DNA from: an uncultured Clostridia bacterium
GTDB lineage: Bacteria; Bacillota; Clostridia; TANB77; CAG-508
NCBI GenBank assembly: GCA_904378095.1
Contig: CAJFHE010000014.1
Location: forward strand, 1 to 54,949
Direction: 5' to 3'
Length of the DNA: 54,949 nucleotides
Positions 24,673-32,690 of the stretch are shown here, piece after piece (positions within the stretch are counted from its first letter, which is position 1; each line of letters begins with the position of its first letter). The notes under the pieces are model-generated. The model made no database searches. It was not told where the DNA came from and saw only the letters and a list, made by a program, of their open reading frames with translations. Both the position numbers and the translations under genes were made by a program.

Positions 24673-26427
24673 ATGAATAAAAAGAAAATAATAACATTAA
24701 TTGTTGTATTATTGATAATAATTGTTGTGGCGGTTATTGTAACAATGTATTTTATAAAAAGAGCAAAATATGTTTATGACATAGAGCAGGTTACAAATAT
24801 AGAATATAACACTATAAACATAGATAATAGATATGGAGTTATAGATGGTGACGGAAATATAGTAGTAGAGCCAAATTATGATATAATACAAATACCTAAT
24901 CCATCAAAGCCAGTATTTATATGCATGTCCGACTATAATACAGAAACCAAGCAATATCAAACTAAAGTTTTAAACGACAAGAGAGAGCAAATAATTACGG
25001 GCTATGAAAGTGTGCAAGCAATTCCAACTGAAACAACAGCTGACGGAATACCTTTTGAAAAAACAGTTTTAAAATATAGTAAAGATGGAAAATATGGTTT
25101 GGTTGATTTTGAAGGAAAAGAAATAACAGAGCCAATATATGATGACATTTCATCTGTAACATATAAAGAAGGAATGCTTTTAGTAGAGCAGGACGGAAAA
25201 AAAGGAATTATTAATATTAATGGGGTTCAAGTAATTGATACTCAATATGATAACATTACAGTAGACAATTATTATGATGTAAACACTAAATATCAAAGAA
25301 CAGGATTTATTGTGTGCAAAACAGAAGCAGAAGGTTATCGATATGGATATATAGATTATAAAGGAGACAAAATATTAGATACAGAATACACCGAAATAGA
25401 AAGAGTAACAGAAATTGAGGACGAGAAAGATATTTATATAATTGCGTACAAGGATGGGCAAGCAGGATTATTAAGAAATAATAAGATAATATTAAATCAT
25501 GAATATGAAGATATAACATACAATTCGTATAATGACGTTTTTGTTATTCAAAGAAATGGAAAACAAGGAATTGTAGATAGAGACGGAAATGTAAAAATAG
25601 ATACTAAATATATAAATATCACATTTGGTGGTATATACTTGAATGCAACCGAAGATGAGGGAGATAAAGTATTAGATTTAAATGGAAATGAAGTGACAGA
25701 TGGATATATTTCAAAAATGCCTACAAAAGATGGTCAGCATAGTATTGTATATGGAGAAGACGAAGTTTATAAAATAATAGATAATAGTGGAAATGTTGTA
25801 ATAGATAAAAATTACACATATATAGAAGAAGTTGATAACAATTATTTTATAGTTGCAAGCATGAATAATAATGGAATTGTAGACTTAAGCGGAAAATCTT
25901 TAGTAGATTTAAAATATAACAGTATATTTAAATTGGATAATACTAATCTTTTGCAAGCAAATATTTCAGAAACAAATACAATAAGTTTAATAAATAGCAA
26001 CATGCAAGTGGTAGCAACAATGGATGAAGCATCAATAGAGGTAAAAGAAAATTATGTTAGATTGTATTCTGAAACAGAAAGTAAGTATTTTGACTACTCA
26101 GGAAATGAATTAACAGCGCAAGAATTATTCCCTGATAATAACATTTATGCTAAAAAGATAGATGACAAATGGGGATTTGTAAATAAAGAAGGAAACATAG
26201 TAGTACAAAACGAGTATGATATGGTAACAGAAATAAATGAATATGGATTTGCAGGAATAAAGAAAGACGGAAAATGGGGAGTAATAAATAAAAATGGTGA
26301 TATAATACAAGAGCCAACATATGAGCTAGAAAGTATTAGTCCAATTTTTATAGGGAAATATTATAAGTCAGAAGAATGGTATGGAAATGATTATTTTACT
26401 ACTGAGGTTGAGAATGAGGAAGGGTAA
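24673..26427 (+). CDS. membrane-anchored WG-repeat protein (584 aa)
   Basis: One N-terminal membrane helix (MNKKKIITLIVVLLIIIVVA onward, residues 5-27) is followed by a long outer domain of repeated WG-type units. These include YGVIDGDGNIVVEPNYD, YGLVDFEGKEITEPIYDD, KGIININGVQVIDTQYDN, YGYIDYKGDKILDTEYTE, QGIVDRDGNVKIDTKYIN, WGFVNKEGNIVVQNEYDM and WGVINKNGDIIQEPTYE. WG repeats are believed to form extended beta structures that bind proteins; no enzyme motif is seen. The start is the ATG at 24673 behind AAAGGAGAGAAGC, since the earlier opening overlaps the previous gene's end. It may act at the cell surface together with the CNNM protein. Confidence 0.85.
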   Translation: MNKKKIITLIVVLLIIIVVAVIVTMYFIKRAKYVYDIEQVTNIEYNTINIDNRYGVIDGDGNIVVEPNYDIIQIPNPSKPVFICMSDYNTETKQYQTKVLNDKREQIITGYESVQAIPTETTADGIPFEKTVLKYSKDGKYGLVDFEGKEITEPIYDDISSVTYKEGMLLVEQDGKKGIININGVQVIDTQYDNITVDNYYDVNTKYQRTGFIVCKTEAEGYRYGYIDYKGDKILDTEYTEIERVTEIEDEKDIYIIAYKDGQAGLLRNNKIILNHEYEDITYNSYNDVFVIQRNGKQGIVDRDGNVKIDTKYINITFGGIYLNATEDEGDKVLDLNGNEVTDGYISKMPTKDGQHSIVYGEDEVYKIIDNSGNVVIDKNYTYIEEVDNNYFIVASMNNNGIVDLSGKSLVDLKYNSIFKLDNTNLLQANISETNTISLINSNMQVVATMDEASIEVKENYVRLYSETESKYFDYSGNELTAQELFPDNNIYAKKIDDKWGFVNKEGNIVVQNEYDMVTEINEYGFAGIKKDGKWGVINKNGDIIQEPTYELESISPIFIGKYYKSEEWYGNDYFTTEVENEEG

Positions 26428-26498
26428 AATTACAATTCGCAATTTTACTGCTAGAGCTAAGATAATAAATTAGTGAAACTATAGAAAGGAAAATAAAA

Positions 26499-27749
26499 AT
26501 GAATAGATATAAAAATTTTGGAATAAGTGATAAAGTAGCGGATTTGGCTAATGAAGTACAAAAAGAAATAAAACTAGTTTTTGAGAAGATAGAAGAAGTG
26601 TGTGAATATAATTCTTTGAAAGTGTTAAAGGCTTTTCAAAACAATCAAATTTCAGACATGCATTTTAACCAAACTACTGGATATGGATATGGAGATATAG
26701 GCAGAGATACAACAGAGAAAGTATTTGCAGAGGTACTAGGAGCAGAAGATGCGCTTGTTAGAGGACAATTTATATCTGGAACACATGCTTTAACAGTGGC
26801 TCTATTTGCCTTTTTGAGACCAGGCGATACACTTTTAAGTATTACAGGAAAACCATATGATACACTAGATGAGGTTATTGGAATTGTAGATAATCCAAGC
26901 TCTTTAAAATCATTTGGAGTAAATTTTGAAAAAATTGATTTAGTAAATGATGAGTTTGACTATCAAGCAATAGAAGATAGATTAAAACAGGGAAAAGTTA
27001 AATTAATAGAAATCCAACGCTCTAAGGGATATAGCACAAGAAAAAGTATTACAATAGATGAGTTAGAAAAGGTAATAGAGCATATACGCAAATTTGATAA
27101 AGAAGTAATTATAATGATAGATAATTGCTACTGCGAATTCGTTACAACAAAAGAGCCATTAGAAGTGGGAGCAGACGTAATAGTAGGCTCACTCATAAAA
27201 AACCTTGGTGGTGGAATTGCACCCAATGGAGCATATATAGCAGGAAGAAAAGACTTGGTAAACCTAGCAGCAGAAAGACTTACAGCACCAGGGGAAGGTA
27301 AAGAAGTTGGACCATCACTAGGAATTACAAAGTCTATATTGCAAGGGTTATTTATGGCACCATCAGTTGTAGCAAGTAGCTTAAAAACAGCAGTATTCGC
27401 AAGTAGAATACTAGAAAAATTAGGCTATGATGTAGAGCCTAAGTATAATGAGCAAAGAGCAGATATAGTTCAAACAATCAATTTTAATGATGAGCAAAAA
27501 TTAATTAAATATTGCCAAGGCATACAAATGGGCTCACCAATAGATTCAAATTCAATTCCAGAGCCATGGGACATGCCAGGTTACACAGATAAAGTTATAA
27601 TGGCAGCAGGTGCATTTACGCAAGGCTCATCAATTGAGCTTTCATGCGACGGACCAATAAGACCACCATACACAGCATTTATGCAAGGTGGACTTACTTA
27701 TGAATATGGAAAATTGGGAGTACTTAAGGCTGTACAAAATATGATGTAG
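26499..27749 (+). CDS. ynbB: methionine gamma-lyase-like PLP enzyme, YnbB/aluminium-resistance family (416 aa)
   Basis: A fold-type I PLP protein of the family annotated as aluminium resistance or Met_gamma_lyase (COG4100). Landmarks are TTGYGYGDIGRDTTEKVFAE, RGQFISGTHALTVALFAFLR, the aspartate in IIMIDNCYCEF, the cofactor lysine in VGSLIKNLGGGIAPNGAY, and the C-terminal DGPIRPPYTAFMQGGLTYEY. The reaction in vivo is uncertain; a carbon-sulfur lyase role is suggested by the family. The ATG follows AGAAAGGAAAATAAAA. In many Firmicutes this gene lies beside miaA or hfq; here it is followed after 19 bases by a flavoprotein. Confidence 0.9.
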   Translation: MNRYKNFGISDKVADLANEVQKEIKLVFEKIEEVCEYNSLKVLKAFQNNQISDMHFNQTTGYGYGDIGRDTTEKVFAEVLGAEDALVRGQFISGTHALTVALFAFLRPGDTLLSITGKPYDTLDEVIGIVDNPSSLKSFGVNFEKIDLVNDEFDYQAIEDRLKQGKVKLIEIQRSKGYSTRKSITIDELEKVIEHIRKFDKEVIIMIDNCYCEFVTTKEPLEVGADVIVGSLIKNLGGGIAPNGAYIAGRKDLVNLAAERLTAPGEGKEVGPSLGITKSILQGLFMAPSVVASSLKTAVFASRILEKLGYDVEPKYNEQRADIVQTINFNDEQKLIKYCQGIQMGSPIDSNSIPEPWDMPGYTDKVIMAAGAFTQGSSIELSCDGPIRPPYTAFMQGGLTYEYGKLGVLKAVQNMM

Positions 27750-27768
27750 GAGTTTGAAAAAAATTATA

Positions 27769-29037
27769 ATGAAAGTAGCAATAATTGGTGGAGGACCAGC
27801 TGGAATGCTAGCAGCTATTTCCTCTGCACAAAATGGAAACGATGTAACAATTTTAGAAAAAATGGAGATGCTTGGAAAAAAGCTGCTTATAACAGGAAAA
27901 GGCAGATGTAATATAACAAGTAGTCTTCCTATAGATGAATTCATAAAAAACATACCAGGTAATGGTATGTTTATGTTCAGTAGCTTCAATAATTTTACAA
28001 ATGAAGATATTTTGAGTTTGTTGAAACAAGAAGGCGTAGAGACTAAGGTAGAAAGAGGCAACAGGGTATTTCCCGTTTCTGACAGCTCAAAAGATGTTCA
28101 AAAAGCCTTGATACATATATTAAAAAAGTTAAACATAAAAGTTATTACGAATGCAAAAGTAGAGCGAATATTAGTAAAAGAGAAAGAGGTTTGCGGTGTA
28201 AAGGCTGTTATAAACGGAAAAGAAAGTGAGATTTTTGCAGATAAGGTAATTTTAGCGAGCGGAGGAAAGAGCTATCCAGGAACTGGCTCGACAGGAGACG
28301 GATATAAATTAGCACAAGAAGTGGGACATACAATTACAAAAATAAGAGCATCCTTAGTTCCACTAACTGTGCATGATGGTAAAGATTTAAAAATCTGCAA
28401 AAGCATGCAAGGATTAAGCTTAAAAAATGTAAGTATTAAGCTCAAAGACACTTCAAAAAACAAGGTGATATACGAAGACTTCGGAGAAATGCTATTTACA
28501 CATTTTGGAGTTTCGGGACCTACTATTTTAAGCTCATCAGCACACTTGCTAAGATATAAGAATGTGGAAGAATTGTTAAAAAATAAAAAAATAATTTTAA
28601 GCGTTGACTTAAAGCCAGCTCTTTCAGAAGAAAAACTAGATGAAAGAATTTTACGAGACTTTAATGAAGAGAAAAATAGAGACTATAAAAATAGTTTAGA
28701 TAAATTGTTGCCTAAAAAAATGATAGATACAATAATTGAGCTATCCGGAATAAATCCAAATAAAAAAGTAAATGAAATCACCAAAAAAGAAAGACTAGGA
28801 TTAGTACATTTACTTAAAAATTTAGAAATCAGCATATCTGGATTTAGACCGATAGAAGAAGCAATTGTAACATCAGGAGGCATTAATGTAAAAGAAATCA
28901 ATCCAAAAACAATGGAGTCTAAATTAGTTAAAGGTTTATATTTTGCAGGAGAAGTAATAGATGTAGATGCATATACAGGAGGTTTTAATTTACAAATAGC
29001 GTATTCTACAGGCTATACAGCAGGGATGTCGTTATAG
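27769..29037 (+). CDS. BaiN/HI0933-type NAD(P)/FAD-dependent oxidoreductase (422 aa)
   Basis: A flavoprotein with the N-terminal dinucleotide fold IIGGGPAGMLAAISSAQNG (residues 5-23) and the family motif KKLLITGKGRCNITSS (about 41-56). GGKSYPGTGSTGDGYKLAQE lies near 164-183, EMLFTHFGVSGPTILSSSAH near 236, and the C-terminal FAD segment GLYFAGEVIDVDAYTGGFNL follows. Relatives include YhiN and BaiN, the latter proposed in bile-acid dehydroxylation. The substrate here is not known. The ATG at 27769 is preferred; a TTG at 27754 touches the ribosome site. It is co-transcribed with ynbB. A REP-like unit begins at the last base of its stop codon. Confidence 0.9.
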   Translation: MKVAIIGGGPAGMLAAISSAQNGNDVTILEKMEMLGKKLLITGKGRCNITSSLPIDEFIKNIPGNGMFMFSSFNNFTNEDILSLLKQEGVETKVERGNRVFPVSDSSKDVQKALIHILKKLNIKVITNAKVERILVKEKEVCGVKAVINGKESEIFADKVILASGGKSYPGTGSTGDGYKLAQEVGHTITKIRASLVPLTVHDGKDLKICKSMQGLSLKNVSIKLKDTSKNKVIYEDFGEMLFTHFGVSGPTILSSSAHLLRYKNVEELLKNKKIILSVDLKPALSEEKLDERILRDFNEEKNRDYKNSLDKLLPKKMIDTIIELSGINPNKKVNEITKKERLGLVHLLKNLEISISGFRPIEEAIVTSGGINVKEINPKTMESKLVKGLYFAGEVIDVDAYTGGFNLQIAYSTGYTAGMSL

Positions 29038-29117
29038 GGACAGGCCTGAAAACGACAACATTGTCGCTATGGGGACAGGCTTAAAAACGACAACTTTGTC
29101 GTTTTTGGGCCTGTCCC
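29037..29117 (+). repeat. REP-like element, family R3, one and a half units
   Basis: Three GGGACAGGC-type ends alternate with ACGACAA/TTGTCG hairpins. The segment 29073-29117 folds into a long hairpin (GGGACAGGCttAAAAACGACAA with TTGTCGTTTTTGGGCCTGTCCC). The unit 29037-29080 recurs inverted at 54251-54293 between groES and groEL. Confidence 0.85.
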
Positions 29118-29155
29118 AAAAGTGCCAAAAATATATAAGGAAGTGATTTGAGGTA

Positions 29156-29779
29156 ATGAAAAAACTAAAAACAATAGAAAATAGTGCAGTAGCCGAAATT
29201 GAAGAAAAGCGCTCAAGGTTTATTGGAAGGGTTTTTTATGTAGAGAGCGTGGAAGAAGCGGAAGAGATAATAAAACAGCATAAAAAGAAGTATCATGATG
29301 CACGACATAACTGTTTTGCATATATAATAAAAGAAAATATAGTAGTAAAAAAATCAAGTGATGATGGGGAACCAAGTGGAACTGCTGGTTCTCCTATTTT
29401 AAATGTGCTTGAAAAAAATAATTTGTGCAATGTGTTAGCAATAGTTACAAGATATTTTGGAGGAATTCTATTAGGTGCGGGTGGATTAGTAAGAGCATAC
29501 ACAGAAGCTACAACAAAAGCAATGGAAGTAGCTAAAATAGTGGAGCAGCAAGAAGGGTATGAGATTGATATAATATTATCATATCCTGATATGGAGAAAT
29601 TTAAATATTATTGTAATAAAAATAATATTAAAATAGTAAATATAGAATATAATGAAAATATAAAGTGTAAAATAGAGATAACAGACGAAGAAAAAGAAAA
29701 TTTATTAAATAATGATAGGCAAGATAAGAATGGAGTGGATATAATAGATTATAAAATAATAAAAAAGAAATATATATAA
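29156..29779 (+). CDS. YigZ/IMPACT (UPF0029) family protein (207 aa)
   Basis: A conserved two-domain protein of unclear role; relatives are linked to translation regulation and, in bacteria, to nucleic-acid binding. The N-terminal domain shows RSRFIGRVFYVESVEEAEE, then HDARHNCFAYIIKEN, SSDDGEPSGTAGSPIL and the glycine loop VTRYFGGILLGAGGLVRAYT. The C-terminal ferredoxin-like domain is DIILSYPDMEKFKYYCNKNN onward. The length is normal. The ATG follows TTGAGGTA. It lies between the R3 repeat and the spo0A promoter as a single gene. Confidence 0.9.
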   Translation: MKKLKTIENSAVAEIEEKRSRFIGRVFYVESVEEAEEIIKQHKKKYHDARHNCFAYIIKENIVVKKSSDDGEPSGTAGSPILNVLEKNNLCNVLAIVTRYFGGILLGAGGLVRAYTEATTKAMEVAKIVEQQEGYEIDIILSYPDMEKFKYYCNKNNIKIVNIEYNENIKCKIEITDEEKENLLNNDRQDKNGVDIIDYKIIKKKYI

Positions 29780-29875
29780 AAATAAAATGATAAATACTTT
29801 ACACGAGTAAATAGGGATAAAATCGAATAATTAAAAGGTAGAAATAAAAAAATGTAAAAAATTAACAAAAAACTA

Positions 29876-29904
29876 TTGTAAAATTTTGGAAAAGGATATA
29901 TAAT
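29876..29904 (+). promoter_or_regulatory. promoter of spo0A (vegetative type)
   Basis: TTGTAA (29876-29881) and TATAAT (29899-29904) are 17 bases apart. I could not identify a convincing 0A box (TGTCGAA) or sigma-H promoter, although TCGAA-like pieces occur at 29823 and 29905. Confidence 0.55.
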
Positions 29905-29952
29905 CGAACTGTAAAAATTTTACAATTTTAAATTGATTAGGGGGATAAAAAA

Positions 29953-30771
29953 TTGAGTGAGAAGATTAAAGTTTTAGTATCAGACGACAATCAAGACTTT
30001 GCAAAAACGTTAGTAACGTATTTATCAAAAGATGAAGACCTAGAGATAGTGGGTGTAGCACGAGATGGACAAGAAGCGTATGACAAAATAGTGGAGAGTA
30101 AGCCAGACATAGCATTATTAGATATAATAATGCCACATTTAGATGGACTAGGTGTTTTAGAAAAATTGAATTCAAATAATTTAGAAAAGAAACCTATGTG
30201 CATTATCTTATCAGCAGTAGGACAAGACAAAATAACACAAAAAGCCATTGAATTAGGGGCGCAATATTACATAGTAAAACCATTCGACATAAATGTTTTA
30301 ATTAAGAGAATAAAAGAATTAAAATATTATCAACCATCACAAGGTAAATCAAATATTATAAGTAGAGAAATAAGATCACAATATATAGATATATCCCCAG
30401 ACAAACAAAAGAAACAAGAAAATTTAGAAGCATTAGTAACAAATGTAATTCACGAAGTAGGAGTACCAGCACATATTAAAGGATACCAATACTTACGTGA
30501 AGCTATAATAATGGCCGTAACAGATATAGATATGATAAATCAAATTACAAAACAGTTATATCCAGAAATAGCAGGAAAGTATCACACAACCCCAAGTCGT
30601 GTAGAACGTGCAATTCGCCATGCAATAGAAGTTGCGTGGGGCAGAGGTAAACAAGATGTAGTAGAGAATATTTTCGGCTACACTGTTTCAGCAAGCAAAG
30701 GCAAGCCAACAAACTCCGAGTTTATAGCAATGATTGCTGATAAATTGAGGCTTGAATTAAAGAGTGCATAA
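29953..30771 (+). CDS. spo0A: Spo0A, master regulator of sporulation (272 aa)
   Basis: A phosphorylation-activated transcription factor that commits the cell to endospore formation. The receiver domain (1-122) holds the acidic pocket SDDN, the phospho-aspartate D57 in [13 protein letters not shown] and the lysine of VKPFD. The C-terminal Spo0A domain (about 160-272) carries [20 protein letters not shown] and the recognition helix [20 protein letters not shown], which are near-invariant in spore-formers. The start is a TTG at 29953 with GGGGGATAAAAA directly ahead; no ATG fits. It is monocistronic, with an R1 repeat and a terminator behind it. Confidence 0.97.
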   Translation: MSEKIKVLVSDDNQDFAKTLVTYLSKDEDLEIVGVARDGQEAYDKIVESKPDIALLDIIMPHLDGLGVLEKLNSNNLEKKPMCIILSAVGQDKITQKAIELGAQYYIVKPFDINVLIKRIKELKYYQPSQGKSNIISREIRSQYIDISPDKQKKQENLEALVTNVIHEVGVPAHIKGYQYLREAIIMAVTDIDMINQITKQLYPEIAGKYHTTPSRVERAIRHAIEVAWGRGKQDVVENIFGYTVSASKGKPTNSEFIAMIADKLRLELKSA

Positions 30772-30783
30772 CTTGCTTTGAGC

Positions 30784-30823
30784 AAAATCTTGTTTTTTGG
30801 GACGGAGCAAAAAAACAACATTT
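30784..30823 (+). repeat. REP-like element, family R1, copy 3
   Basis: AAAATCTTGTTTTTTGGGAC then GGAGCAAAAAAACAACATTT. It is 12 bases after the spo0A stop, and its core differs slightly (GGGACGGAGC). Confidence 0.8.
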
Positions 30824-30845
30824 GCTTACTTAAAATTAAAGAAAC

Positions 30846-30883
30846 TTGGACAAAAGGGACACGCTTTTTTGTCCAAATTTTTT
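30846..30883 (+). terminator. intrinsic terminator of spo0A
   Basis: A stem TTGGACAAAA/TTTTGTCCAA (30846-30855 with 30867-30876) followed by ATTTTTTT. Confidence 0.8.
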
Positions 30884-30905
30884 GTGGAAAATTTGTTCTG
30901 TTCGC

Positions 30906-30934
30906 TAGACAAATAGGTAAAGTTATACTATACT
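30906..30934 (+). promoter_or_regulatory. sigma-A type promoter of the small toxin gene
   Basis: TAGACA (30906-30911) and TATACT (30929-30934) are 17 bases apart. The leader holds GCCTCC-aac-GAGGAGGTGAGGC, in which the ribosome site can pair with an upstream CCTCC. Confidence 0.7.
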
Positions 30935-30995
30935 AGAAAGCATAGGAAATGAGAATAAGCGGATGTGGTTTGCCTCCAACGAGGAGGTGAGGCTT

Positions 30996-31118
30996 ATGGT
31001 AGATACTGAATGTTTAATAGCAATTATATACATATTATTTTATGCTTTAATAGGAATAACTATCATAGCTCTTACTTCGATAATAGCACTTGTAATACTA
31101 CTTCGTAAGAGCAAATAA
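30996..31118 (+). CDS. putative type I toxin: small hydrophobic peptide (40 aa)
   Basis: The peptide starts MVDTECLIAIIYILFYALIG and ends LVILLRKSK: a short polar N-terminus, one long hydrophobic helix (residues 6-35) and a basic tail. This is the build of TxpA/Fst-like and holin-like membrane toxins of Firmicutes. The ATG has an exceptionally strong GAGGAGGTGAG site, which can be hidden in a hairpin with upstream CCTCC, a common feature of these mRNAs. A consensus promoter on the opposite strand points back at the 3' end of this transcript, as expected for an antisense antitoxin. No other function is excluded, but the architecture is strongly suggestive. Confidence 0.7.
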   Translation: MVDTECLIAIIYILFYALIGITIIALTSIIALVILLRKSK

Positions 31119-31126
31119 ACCAAAAA

Positions 31127-31198
31127 AAGACACATCTGTAAACTCGCCAAAGTTTCATTATTCCGAGGTTGACCACGTTTGTGGTTTCTCCATTTCCT
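31127..31198 (-). ncRNA. candidate antisense antitoxin RNA
   Basis: A perfect promoter on the minus strand (TTGACA at 31233-31228, TATAAT at 31210-31205, 17-base gap) would start RNA near 31198. The RNA contains a hairpin ACCAC-aaac-GTGGT and meets a T run (complement of 31127-31133). It would be complementary to the 3' untranslated part of the toxin mRNA, and longer readthrough would cover the toxin codons. The exact 3' end is not certain. Confidence 0.55.
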
Positions 31199-31204
31199 AT
31201 ACTT

Positions 31205-31233
31205 ATTATATACATATTAAATGAAATTGTCAA
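31205..31233 (-). promoter_or_regulatory. consensus promoter of the antisense RNA
   Basis: Reading on the minus strand, TTGACA and TATAAT, both perfect, are separated by 17 bases. No ORF with a ribosome site follows, which argues for an RNA product. Confidence 0.75.
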
Positions 31234-31460
31234 ATAATTTTTAGTTTTAAAAAGAAAATTTAAATAAATATGATAACAAGATTTAATCAAAAAGGTGATT
31301 GTAATGCTTGGAAAAATAAAATAAAGTAAAATTTTACGAAAAAACGGTATATTTTTTTAGAATTCTATAATATAATCGTAAAAGTTAACGAGCAAAGAAA
31401 AAGTAGCTTACTAGTGACTAAAATAGCACTAAAGAATAACTTGATAATATACGAAGGAGA

Positions 31461-31487
31461 AGAACAAACTTGTGTTGTTCTTTTTTT
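31461..31487 (+). terminator. intrinsic terminator or attenuator ahead of an unknown two-gene cassette
   Basis: A stem AGAACAA/TTGTTCT (31461-31467 with 31475-31481) and eight Ts lie only 30 bases upstream of the ATG at 31517. A double TATAAT (31366-31371 and 31371-31376) about 90 bases upstream could start a short leader that ends here. It therefore looks like an attenuator or a small RNA. Confidence 0.5.
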
Positions 31488-31516
31488 GCATTTTTAAAAG
31501 TAAAAGGAGGTAAAAA

Positions 31517-32230
31517 ATGAAAAAAATAGAGCCAAAATCAAAAATAGTTGAAAAAATAGCAGATAGGTATAATCTAAAACATGGAGATATGGTTGAAGTA
31601 GAATGGCTAAGAGAAATGGCAAATAAAGAAAAAATAGATATGCATGATTTTAGGTCTATCTTTGGAGTACCAAACAGAAAAAATAATGACGAAAATGATA
31701 CCTCAGAAAAAGTAATGATAAAATTATATGAAACAAAAGAACTAGAAAAAATGGAGGATGACATTTTAAAATCAGTTCAAAAGTTAAGAAGAATGACACA
31801 AGCAAGCCTAGAAGAAATATGTAATAAATTTAAAATTAACATATGGATTTTAACAGGCATTATCCAGAAACGCTTAGGAAATAAGAGCATGGAAAAGAGG
31901 CAGAGCAAAGCTAAAGTGTTAAAGACAAAAAAAGAAGTAAAAACAACAAATCGCCTTATCAAAACAACCCTTTCGATTTCAAGCATAGCTTTCGAGCAAA
32001 TAATGGCAGACGAAACCAAAAGAGCAAGAATTATTATCAAAGAATTAAAAAGAAAACTCAAGATTTTAAAGCTTGATATGAAATATATATATGGAGAAAG
32101 AAATTATACCAAAGAAGAAATAAAAAATGCATGTTTACTAATACTAGAGAAAGGTGGGAGCATAGAAAAGAATTTTAGTTATAATCCAAAATTACTCTTT
32201 GATTTACTAGCTAATAAAGTAAAATATTAG
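31517..32230 (+). CDS. unknown basic protein with possible helix-turn-helix units (237 aa)
   Basis: The ATG follows AAAAGGAGGTAAAAA, a perfect ribosome site. The protein is basic, helical and soluble. Three stretches have the rhythm of winged or HTH units: KIADRYNLKHGDMVEVEWLR, TQASLEEICNKFKINIWILT and YTKEEIKNACLLILEKGGS. They are separated by charged linkers (KRQSKAKVLKTKKEVKTTN). No catalytic motif or membrane segment is seen and I do not recognise the family. The second gene starts three bases after its stop, so both are translated from one mRNA. A terminator directly upstream suggests conditional expression. Confidence 0.65.
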   Translation: MKKIEPKSKIVEKIADRYNLKHGDMVEVEWLREMANKEKIDMHDFRSIFGVPNRKNNDENDTSEKVMIKLYETKELEKMEDDILKSVQKLRRMTQASLEEICNKFKINIWILTGIIQKRLGNKSMEKRQSKAKVLKTKKEVKTTNRLIKTTLSISSIAFEQIMADETKRARIIIKELKRKLKILKLDMKYIYGERNYTKEEIKNACLLILEKGGSIEKNFSYNPKLLFDLLANKVKY

Positions 32231-32233
32231 ATT

Positions 32234-32587
32234 ATGAGTAAAAGGCATCGAGAATTTCCGGAAATCTTATGGAAAAATATAGAGAAATTCCAAGAAAATA
32301 GTTTAACATATGAAGTATGGAACGATGATATGATGTTAGAGCTTATTGAAGCAAAAGACGAGAGAATAAAAACAATCCATCAAGAAGTGATGCAAATTTT
32401 GTATTACAATAAGGACTTTGTGTATCAGTATAGAGAGAATGCATATCAAATTATAGCGTACAAGCTAAATATTCCAATAGAGCACTTGGAAAATGTAATA
32501 AATGAGATAGGAGAGCTTATGCTAGAATATAAATTAGCAAAGCTATGCCGTGATGGAAGAATAATTAACATGGCAGAAGCATATTAA
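32234..32587 (+). CDS. unknown helical protein, second gene of the cassette (117 aa)
   Basis: The ATG lies three bases after the previous stop and has no strong ribosome site of its own, so it depends on coupling. The protein is all-helical: EILWKNIEKFQENSLTYEVW, then IHQEVMQILYYNKDFVYQYR, YQIIAYKLNIPIEHLENVIN and a C-terminal LAKLCRDGRIINMAEAY. The AYKLNIPIEHLENVI segment resembles an HTH and is similar in style to units of the partner protein. There is no known family. An R1 repeat follows 8 bases after the stop. Confidence 0.6.
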   Translation: MSKRHREFPEILWKNIEKFQENSLTYEVWNDDMMLELIEAKDERIKTIHQEVMQILYYNKDFVYQYRENAYQIIAYKLNIPIEHLENVINEIGELMLEYKLAKLCRDGRIINMAEAY

Positions 32588-32595
32588 CTATTGCT

Positions 32596-32633
32596 AAAAT
32601 CTTGTTTTTGGGGACGGAGGAAAAAAACAAGAT
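32596..32633 (+). repeat. REP-like element, family R1, copy 4
   Basis: AAAATCTTGTTTTT, GGGGACGGAGG, AAAAAAACAAGAT: a nearly identical core and arms to the copy at 9371, 8 bases after a stop codon. Confidence 0.85.
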
Positions 32634-32690
32634 AAACCAAAAACAACTTAGCCTCATATAATACTAATATCAAACTAATAGGAGGATTAT

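Noticed and set aside
31072..31290. A 72-residue ORF on the minus strand over the antisense RNA
   Set aside because: Its start lies upstream of the antisense promoter and has no ribosome site; the promoter transcribes only part of it.
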